From the NCBI RefSeq assembly GCF_017311415.1, contig NZ_JAEKIS010000019.1, forward strand, positions 1 to 64,000: 64,000 bases of DNA, read 5' to 3'. Below are positions 58,742 through 64,000 of this stretch, in pieces. The notes under the pieces were generated by a model. The model was not told the origin of the DNA, searched no databases, and worked only from the letters and a program-made list of their open reading frames with translations. The stretch's first letter is position 1. Each line of letters opens with the position of its first letter. Source of the stretch: Salipiger abyssi (GTDB taxonomy: Bacteria > Pseudomonadota > Alphaproteobacteria > Rhodobacterales > Rhodobacteraceae). A program made the position numbers and the translations under genes.

Positions 58742-60157
58742 TCAGCCGCGCAGAACCGCACCGGGGTTCATGATGCCCCTCGGGTCCAGTGCCGCTTTGA
58801 TGGCGCGCATCGCCGCCAGTTTTGCCGGATCGCCGTAACGCTCCAGATCCTCGACCTTGAGCCGGCCGATGCCGTGCTCGGCGCTCACCGAGCCGTCCAT
58901 CTCATGCACCAGATCGTGCACCGCATGCTTGATCTCGTCGCGCTGGTTGACATGCTCCTCGCGCCGCTGGCCCGGCGCGGGAAAGACATTGTAATGCAGG
59001 TTGCCGTCGCCGAGATGGCCGAAACAGTTGATCCGGAACTCCCCCAGCCGCGCCAGCATCGGCGCGCCACGGTCGATGAACTCCGGCACCGCGCCCAGCG
59101 GCAGCGAGATATCGTGCGAGGCGATGGCGCCGATGACCCGGTTGGCCTCGGGGATGCGCTCGCGGATCGCCCAGAAATCCTGACGCTGCTGCTCGGACTG
59201 CGCAACGATCCCGTCGATGACCAGATCTGCCGCGAACCCGGCGGCGAACAGCGCCTCCAGCGCCGCCTCCGGGTCGAGCCCGCGCGCCAGCCCCAGCTCG
59301 ACCAGAACGCACCAGTCCGGCGGCTCGGGCCAAGGCTGGCGCAGCTCCGGCAGCGCCTCGGTCAGAAAGTCGAGCCCCTGACGCGAGATCAGCTCGAAGG
59401 CGCTGATGCCCTCGCCAAGCTGGTCGCGGGCGATGGCCAGCAGCTCCAGCGCGGCGGCGGGGCCTGCGACGGTAAAGAGCGCGGTGCCGGTGGCGGCGGG
59501 GATCGGCGCGAGCTTCAGCGCGGCGGCGGTGATCAGTCCCAGCGTGCCCTCGGCGCCGATCAGCAGGTTGCGCAGATCGTAGCCGGTATTGTCCTTGCGC
59601 AGCCGTTTCAGCCCGTGCCAGACCGTGCCGTCCGGCAGCACCGCCTCGAGCCCCAGAACCTGGTCGCGGGCATTGCCGTAGCGCAGTACGTTGACGCCGC
59701 CGGCATTGGTCGCCAGCAGCCCGCCGATGCGCGCGGTGCCCTCCGAGGCGAGGGAGAGCGGAAACAGCCGTCCGGCCTCGCGCGCGGCCCGCTGCACATC
59801 GGAGAGCACCGCGCCCGCCTCGGCGAGCGCGACGTTTTCCTGCGGATAGACGGCGCGGATCGCGTTCATGCGCTCCAGCGAGATCAGCAGCGGCGCCGGG
59901 CCTTCCGGTGCGATCTGGCCGCCGACCAGCCCGGTGCCGCCGCCGAAGGGAAGGACGCCGACCCGCGCATCGTTGCAGGCCCGCAGGATGGTTGACGCCT
60001 CATCGGAGCTGCGGGGCAGGGCGACCCAGCCCGAGCAGCCGTGCCAGCGCCCGCGCGGTTCTTCGAGATAGCGCGGCTCGGCGCGGCGCAGGGTGTTGTC
60101 GGGCAGGCGGGATGCAAGACGTTCGGCAAAGCCGTCATCGGCGGGGGTCAGGGTCAT
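58742..60157 (-). CDS. FAD-linked oxidase (GlcD / D-2-hydroxyacid dehydrogenase type)
   Basis: A 471-residue flavoprotein: FAD-binding PCMH domain with VGVLPFGGGTGLVGGQIAPE, SLASEGTARIGGLLATNAGG and LIGAEGTLGLITAAALKLAP, then the oxidase C-terminal domain with FGHLGDGNLHYNVFPAPGQR and SVSAEHGIGRLKVEDLERYG. These fit glycolate oxidase GlcD or D-2-hydroxyglutarate/D-lactate dehydrogenases; the substrate is open. ATG 60157 follows GAGAGGACCG. Encoded alone, with a pair of hairpins upstream. Confidence 0.87.
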   Translation of the reverse strand: MTLTPADDGFAERLASRLPDNTLRRAEPRYLEEPRGRWHGCSGWVALPRSSDEASTILRACNDARVGVLPFGGGTGLVGGQIAPEGPAPLLISLERMNAIRAVYPQENVALAEAGAVLSDVQRAAREAGRLFPLSLASEGTARIGGLLATNAGGVNVLRYGNARDQVLGLEAVLPDGTVWHGLKRLRKDNTGYDLRNLLIGAEGTLGLITAAALKLAPIPAATGTALFTVAGPAAALELLAIARDQLGEGISAFELISRQGLDFLTEALPELRQPWPEPPDWCVLVELGLARGLDPEAALEALFAAGFAADLVIDGIVAQSEQQRQDFWAIRERIPEANRVIGAIASHDISLPLGAVPEFIDRGAPMLARLGEFRINCFGHLGDGNLHYNVFPAPGQRREEHVNQRDEIKHAVHDLVHEMDGSVSAEHGIGRLKVEDLERYGDPAKLAAMRAIKAALDPRGIMNPGAVLRG

Positions 60158-60217
60158 GGTCGGTCCTCTCGGCGGCAGAGTGGTCCGGTTTTGCGGCGAT
60201 GCCAAGGGGAGCGGTGT

Positions 60218-60265
60218 GCAAATCTTTTGATGAAAAGATTTGCAAATTCTTTTCAAAGAATTTGC
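60218..60265. repeat. Paired A+T-rich hairpins between the FAD oxidase and MBL-fold genes
   Basis: GCAAATCTTTT-GATG-AAAAGATTTGC (60218-60243) and GCAAATTCTTT-TC-AAAGAATTTGC (60242-60265) are two perfect 11-bp stems sharing the GC at the join. The layout matches 5060-5115. They may end the MBL-fold transcript, which is read toward them. Confidence 0.8.
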
Positions 60266-60280
60266 CTCGCTGATCCCGGA

Positions 60281-61105
60281 TCAGTCGCGCAGCCAGGCCG
60301 GTTGCAGTACCACCACGGTCGGGCGCGGCGGCAGATCGCGCAGGCTGACCACCAGCTCGGCTCCATTGCGCCTGTCGATGGCGAATGTATCGGAGACATC
60401 GTCGAGAAACCGGCTCAGCGACTGGCCGGAAAACCAGTGCATCGGCAGGATGATCGAGCTCTTCAGCCGCTCCACCACCCGCACCATCGCGTCGAGCCCC
60501 ATGGTATAGCCGCCATCCACCGGCACCATCAGCACATCGAGCCGCCCAAGTGCCGCATATTGCGCATCGTTGGGTTCGTGATGCAGGTGCCCGAGATGGC
60601 CGATGCAGAGCCCCTCGACCTCGAAGACGAAGATCGAATTGCCCTTCTCCTCGACCCCGCCCATGGCCGAGCGGATATCGGTCGAGACATTGCGCACCAG
60701 CATTTCGCCGAGGTCGAGATGATGCTCGATACCTTCGCCGAACGCGCCCCAGCCGGGCAGCACATGCGGGATCGCCGGGTCTGGATTGGCGGTCCAGTGG
60801 GTGCCGTGGGCGTGGTTCATCGTGACGATATCGGGGATCAGTTCGGTATTGCCGATGAACCCGGTGTAGTCGGTCACCGCCTCCAGCCCGCCGCGCGTCT
60901 GGATCAGGAAACTGGCATGGGCGATATACTGGATGCGCACCGAGAACTCGGGCACCGGATCGGTCCAGGCGGCCTTGTGCAGGTAGCGCAGCCCGGGATC
61001 GGCATCGGCGATGGCGATGCAATGGGACGGGCGTCTCTGCTGCTGCGCGCTCGCGGGCAGGGCGGCGGTCAGCAGCAGGCTCAGGATCAGGCCGAGGCGC
61101 AGCAT
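60281..61105 (-). CDS. Exported metallo-beta-lactamase-fold hydrolase
   Basis: A 274-residue protein with signal peptide ([16 protein letters not shown]). The MBL fold is of the UlaG/YycJ-like kind: RIQYIAHASFLIQTRGGLEA, TMNHAHGTHWTANPDP, FEVEGLCIGHLGHLHHEP, ILPMHWFSG. The canonical HxHxDH is replaced by NHAHGTHW, which keeps His residues but lacks the usual Asp, so metal binding may differ. Substrate unknown. The ATG lies behind AAGGAGACCCGCCC. Confidence 0.8.
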   Translation of the reverse strand: MLRLGLILSLLLTAALPASAQQQRRPSHCIAIADADPGLRYLHKAAWTDPVPEFSVRIQYIAHASFLIQTRGGLEAVTDYTGFIGNTELIPDIVTMNHAHGTHWTANPDPAIPHVLPGWGAFGEGIEHHLDLGEMLVRNVSTDIRSAMGGVEEKGNSIFVFEVEGLCIGHLGHLHHEPNDAQYAALGRLDVLMVPVDGGYTMGLDAMVRVVERLKSSIILPMHWFSGQSLSRFLDDVSDTFAIDRRNGAELVVSLRDLPPRPTVVVLQPAWLRD

Positions 61106-61235
61106 GGGCGGGTCTCCTTGTTGCGTGGGCTCAGCCTAGCAGGGAAACCGCGCCGCGCATCTGACATTTGCGTTGGTGCGGCGCGGTGCGCCGCAGGGGG
61201 AGTATTTTTCGGAAAGATGAAGGCCGGGGGCTGCG

Positions 61236-61745
61236 TCAGCCGGGCAGCGTCATGGCGAGGCCGGTGAGCCAGAGGCCCGCGCCGAAGGAGAGATGGCTGA
61301 CGGCGCTGCGGCGGCGGGCGAGCCAGGGGGCGGGTGTGTTGCGCGCCGCGAGCCCGGCGCCGAGGCAGGGCTGGAGCAGCAGAAACGGCGCGGCCAGTGT
61401 CAGCAGCCCGAAGCCGAGCGCGGGAAGCGGCGTCGGGGCCGCGAGCCAGCCGGGTGTGACGATCCAGAGAAACAGTGCGGCGAAGGCGATGCCGGTGACA
61501 TAGTGCAGCGCCCAGCCCAGGGCGCGCTCGCCGGGGATCTGCGGGCTTTGCGCGATGGGGCGGTGGACCAGCCGGCCCCGGGGCAGATGGCCGAGCCAGC
61601 GGCCCAGCAGCGCGTAGTCGAGACCGGATATGCCCAGCACGCGTTTGCGGACAAGCGCGGTCAGATCCATGACCAGCGTCGCGCCGATGCCCAGGATCAG
61701 GGCCGAGAAGAGCAGGGTGAAAAGGTTGGGGGCGGGGGTCGGCAT
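61236..61745 (-). CDS. DUF2938 family membrane protein
   Basis: A 169-residue protein with four hydrophobic segments and the DUF2938 pattern: GIGATLVMDLTALVRKRVLG, GRWLGHLPRGRLVHRPIAQS, GWALHYVTGIAFAALFL, APFLLLQPCLGAGLAARNTP. Function unknown. AAGGAGCCCGTCACG precedes the ATG. It is divergent from a MerR regulator with a SoxR-like operator between, so it is probably the regulator's target. Confidence 0.82.
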   Translation of the reverse strand: MPTPAPNLFTLLFSALILGIGATLVMDLTALVRKRVLGISGLDYALLGRWLGHLPRGRLVHRPIAQSPQIPGERALGWALHYVTGIAFAALFLWIVTPGWLAAPTPLPALGFGLLTLAAPFLLLQPCLGAGLAARNTPAPWLARRRSAVSHLSFGAGLWLTGLAMTLPG

Positions 61746-61790
61746 CGTGACGGGCTCCTTGCAGAATCAGGCGATGCCCGTCGATATGCC

Positions 61791-61810
61791 ACTTCAAGTC
61801 AACTTGAGGT
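61791..61810. promoter_or_regulatory. SoxR/MerR-like operator between DUF2938 and MerR genes
   Basis: ACTTCAAGT-CA-ACTTGAGGT closely resembles the SoxR box CCTCAAGTTAACTTGAGG. It lies seven bases before the MerR start and 45 before the DUF2938 start, as expected for a MerR-type divergent control site. Confidence 0.7.
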
Positions 61811-61817
61811 CAAGCCC

Positions 61818-62243
61818 ATGCTCGACATTGCCGAGGTCGCGCGGCAGAGCGGCATTCCCGCCTCGACGCTGCGCTATTACGAGGAGCAGGGGCTGATCCG
61901 CTCCGCCGGGCGGCGGGGGCTGCGGCGGATCTTCGAGCCCGATGTGCTCACCCGGCTGTCGCTGATTTCGCTCGGGCAGATCGCCGGGTTCTCGCTGGCG
62001 GAGATCGCAGAGATCCTGCGCGATCACGAGGCGCCGGCGATTGCGCGCGAGCGGCTGCTCGACAAGGCCGATGCGCTGGATCTGCGCATCCGCGAACTGA
62101 CCGCGCTGCGCGACGGGCTACGCCATACCGCGCGCTGCACCGCGCCCAGCCACTTGGAATGTCCGAGCTTTCGCCGGCTGATGCGCGTGGCGCTCGCCCA
62201 TGCCGCGCGGCGCAGGCGGGCGGCGGCGAGGGCGGCGGATTAG
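61818..62243 (+). CDS. MerR-family transcriptional regulator
   Basis: A 141-residue regulator: helix-turn-helix IAEVARQSGIPASTLRYYEE and QGLIRSAGRRGLRRIFEPDV, then the dimerisation helix (AIARERLLDKADALDLRIRE) and a C-terminal part with CTAPSHLECPSF, two cysteines eight apart that could sense redox state or metal. It lacks the CxxCxC cluster of SoxR. ATG 61818 was chosen by family start; the operator lies directly before it, so no good ribosome binding site is present (TTGAGGTCAAGCCC). Confidence 0.85.
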   Translation: MLDIAEVARQSGIPASTLRYYEEQGLIRSAGRRGLRRIFEPDVLTRLSLISLGQIAGFSLAEIAEILRDHEAPAIARERLLDKADALDLRIRELTALRDGLRHTARCTAPSHLECPSFRRLMRVALAHAARRRRAAARAAD

Positions 62244-62249
62244 GTCCGC

Positions 62250-62834
62250 TCAGCCCACCTGGGTCTTGCCGCGCCGGTCGCCGCGCAGCGCCGCATAAAG
62301 CACATGGGTGCGCCAGCGCCCGTTGATCTGGAGATAGCTCTGCGCCACGCCCTCGTATTTGAAGCCCGAGCGCTCCAGCAGCCCGCGCGAGGCGACATTC
62401 TCCGGCAGGCAGGCGGCCTCGATCCGGCTCAGGTCGAGCCGTTCGAAAGCGTGATGCACCAGTGCCGCAATGGTCTCGCGCATATAGCCCTGGCGCGCAT
62501 AGGGCTGGCCGGTCCAGTAGCCCAGCACCCCCGATTGCGCCGGGCCGCGGCGGATATTGTCGAGTGTGATGGCGCCCAGGAGCTGCTCGTCCTCGCGGCG
62601 GAAGATGAAGAGCGGTATGGCCGTGCCGCCGGCGATGGAGCGATTGGCCCAGTAGACCCGGTTGGTAAAGGCGCGACGGGTGAGGTGATCGGGCGCCCAG
62701 GAGGGCTCCCACGGTGTCAGGTAGCCGCGGCTCTCCACGCGCAGCGTCACCCAGTTGGTGAAATCGCCGTGCTGCGGCGGGCGCAGCACCAGCCGCTCGG
62801 TGTCGAGCCGGAGCTTGCGCCGCCTCGCCAGCAT
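62250..62834 (-). CDS. GNAT N-acetyltransferase (RimJ-like)
   Basis: A 194-residue acetyltransferase of the ribosomal-protein-alanine type: LRLDTERLVLRPPQHGDFTN, GAITLDNIRRG, the acetyl-CoA motif GYWTGQPYARQGYMRETIAA, EAACLPENVASRGLLERSGF. The acceptor is unknown; RimJ-like proteins modify N-termini. ATG 62834 overlaps the peptidase stop by one base (TGATG); a GTG three bases earlier is possible. Coupled to the M16 peptidase gene. Confidence 0.86.
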   Translation of the reverse strand: MLARRRKLRLDTERLVLRPPQHGDFTNWVTLRVESRGYLTPWEPSWAPDHLTRRAFTNRVYWANRSIAGGTAIPLFIFRREDEQLLGAITLDNIRRGPAQSGVLGYWTGQPYARQGYMRETIAALVHHAFERLDLSRIEAACLPENVASRGLLERSGFKYEGVAQSYLQINGRWRTHVLYAALRGDRRGKTQVG

Positions 62835-64000
62835 CACGCCGCCCGGCGGGCCTGCAACGCCTCCAGCCCCGGGGCGCCGCTGACCGGCCCGTAAAGCGCC
62901 AGCGCCGCCGGGGCGCGCGCCGCCATGTCTTCGGCAAAGAGCCGCACGTCGCCGGTGGTGACGTTGTCGATCCGCGCCACGGTTTCCTCGATGGGCGGCA
63001 CCTTGCCCCAGATCTGCACCATGCGCGCCATGCGCTCGGCGCGGGAAGACGAGCTTTCCAGCCCCATCAGCAGCCCGGCCTTCATCTGGGCGCGGGCACG
63101 GGCGATTTCCTCGGGGCTGAGATCCTCGGCGGCGCGCTTCATCTCGTCGATGGTCAGCCCCGCCAGCGCGGCCAGTTCCTCGCCGCTGGTGCCGGCATAG
63201 ATCGTGGTCAGCCCGGTATCCGCATAGGCGCCGGTCTGTGCGAAGATTGTGTAGCAGAGCCCGCGCTTCTCGCGGATCTCCTGGAAGAGGCGCGAGGACA
63301 TGCCGCCGCCGAGCGCGATGGCATAGATCTGTGCGGTGTAGAAGCCCGGATCGCGATAGCCCGGCCCGTCGAAGGCGAGGGCGAAATGCGCCTGTTCCAG
63401 CGCTTTCTCGTGGCGGGTCTCGCCGCCGATGAAGCGGGCGGGCTCGGGCGCGGCGGCACGGCGCGGCGCGAGATCGCCAAAGATCGCCTCGGCCTGTTCC
63501 ACCAGCGCCGCGTGATCGACGGCGCCTGCCGCCGACAGGATCATCTGATCCGGCCCGTAATGCTCGGTGACGAAGGTTTCGAGATCTTCGCGCCCGAAGC
63601 CGCGCACATTGGCCGCCTCGCCGAGGATCGTGCGCCCCAGCGGCTGGCCCTGATAGGCGCGCTCCTGCAACCAGTCGAAGATCACGTCGTCGGGGGTATC
63701 CAGCGCCTGGCCGATCTCCTGAAGGATCACATGGCGCTCGGTCTCGATCTCGCGCCCGTCGAACACCGGGTTGAGCAGGATGTCGGAGATCACGTCCATC
63801 GCCAGCCTGGTGTCGTTCTCAAGCACGCGGGCGTAATAGGCGGTCACCTCGCGCGAGGTATAGGCGTTGATATAGCCGCCGACATCCTCGATGGCCTCGG
63901 CGATCTGCAAGGCGCTGCGGGTCTTGGTGCCCTTGAAGGCCATATGTTCGAGGAAATGCGCGACGCCGTTCTGTTCGAGCCGCTCGTTGCGACCACCGGC
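62834..64000 (-). CDS. M16-family zinc peptidase (processing-peptidase-like), 5' end beyond the window
   Basis: The visible 388 codons open within GGRNERLEQNGVAHFLEHMA, so the HxxEH zinc motif (HFLEH at about 63958-63944) is present and the gene continues past the right edge. Further motifs are EIETERHVILQEIGQALDTP with the third zinc-ligand Glu and the glycine-rich GGGMSSRLFQEIREKRGLCY. The full protein should be about 420 residues, like the bacterial homologues of mitochondrial processing peptidase beta. Exact role unknown; coupled to the GNAT gene. Confidence 0.9.
   Translation of the reverse strand, partial: AGGRNERLEQNGVAHFLEHMAFKGTKTRSALQIAEAIEDVGGYINAYTSREVTAYYARVLENDTRLAMDVISDILLNPVFDGREIETERHVILQEIGQALDTPDDVIFDWLQERAYQGQPLGRTILGEAANVRGFGREDLETFVTEHYGPDQMILSAAGAVDHAALVEQAEAIFGDLAPRRAAAPEPARFIGGETRHEKALEQAHFALAFDGPGYRDPGFYTAQIYAIALGGGMSSRLFQEIREKRGLCYTIFAQTGAYADTGLTTIYAGTSGEELAALAGLTIDEMKRAAEDLSPEEIARARAQMKAGLLMGLESSSSRAERMARMVQIWGKVPPIEETVARIDNVTTGDVRLFAEDMAARAPAALALYGPVSGAPGLEALQARRAA

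Overview
The window looks like a piece of the main chromosome of a marine alphaproteobacterium of the Rhodobacteraceae (Roseobacter group). This rests on the high G+C, the aap/bzt amino-acid transporter behind rluC-crcB-rarA-rplQ, the NepR/EcfG/PhyR stress system, the Lrp-trxB divergent pair, the Hint-domain protein and the roseobacter type of Tad pilus locus. No genus can be assigned by eye.

Layout. 1-500: the end of an IS3-type element and a small gene that may have lost its 5' end. 500-5040: the spc ribosomal operon from rpmC to rpmD, with its own candidate promoter and a terminator. 5.1-27.6 kb: a block read mainly on the minus strand. Going from right to left it holds rplO, secY, adk, rpsM, rpsK, rpoA, rplQ, a Do-like protease, rarA, the general stress response locus with an amidoligase/amidotransferase pair, crcB, rluC, a HAD phosphatase, an ATP12 chaperone and aapJQMP. 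The natural rpmD-rplO junction is broken: the two halves of the spc operon now point at each other 22 kb apart, as expected from an inversion of roughly 4980-27560. A BLUF blue-light sensor lies on the opposite strand between adk and rpsM. 28-36.4 kb: housekeeping genes (ubiK, lgt, a MidA-type methyltransferase, pgeF, a 47-residue basic protein, a Hint protein, an Lrp regulator, trxB) and a bifunctional sulfate adenylyltransferase/APS kinase with a MarR-type regulator fused in frame at its N-terminus.

36.55-44.69 kb: an integrated element of about 8.1 kb in the 3' end of tRNA-Met(CAT), bounded by 15-bp direct repeats. It encodes a tyrosine integrase, an AlpA-type regulator, a primase/RepA-like helicase and seven unrecognised proteins. 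It has no visible capsid, tail or conjugation genes, prefers GAA over GAG for glutamate unlike its surroundings, and carries TTCTTAGGCAG-type repeats near both ends plus a duplicated 29-bp repeat after the replication gene. It resembles a phage satellite or a small replicating island and is the best candidate for a little-described system here.

44.7-64 kb: the tRNA, a PliG-like lysozyme inhibitor, an AAA ATPase, and a complete Tad/Flp pilus locus on the minus strand: two unusual Flp pilins, CpaB, CpaC secretin, an OmpA-like lipoprotein, CpaE, CpaF, TadB, TadC, two TPR lipoproteins and a prepilin peptidase. A lytic transglycosylase is divergent from the pilins. Next come an FAD oxidase, a periplasmic metallo-beta-lactamase-fold protein, a DUF2938/MerR pair with a SoxR-like operator, a GNAT acetyltransferase and an M16 peptidase cut by the window end. 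Two families of short palindromes are scattered between operons: GGTGGGC-n-GCCCACC units and paired A+T-rich hairpins.
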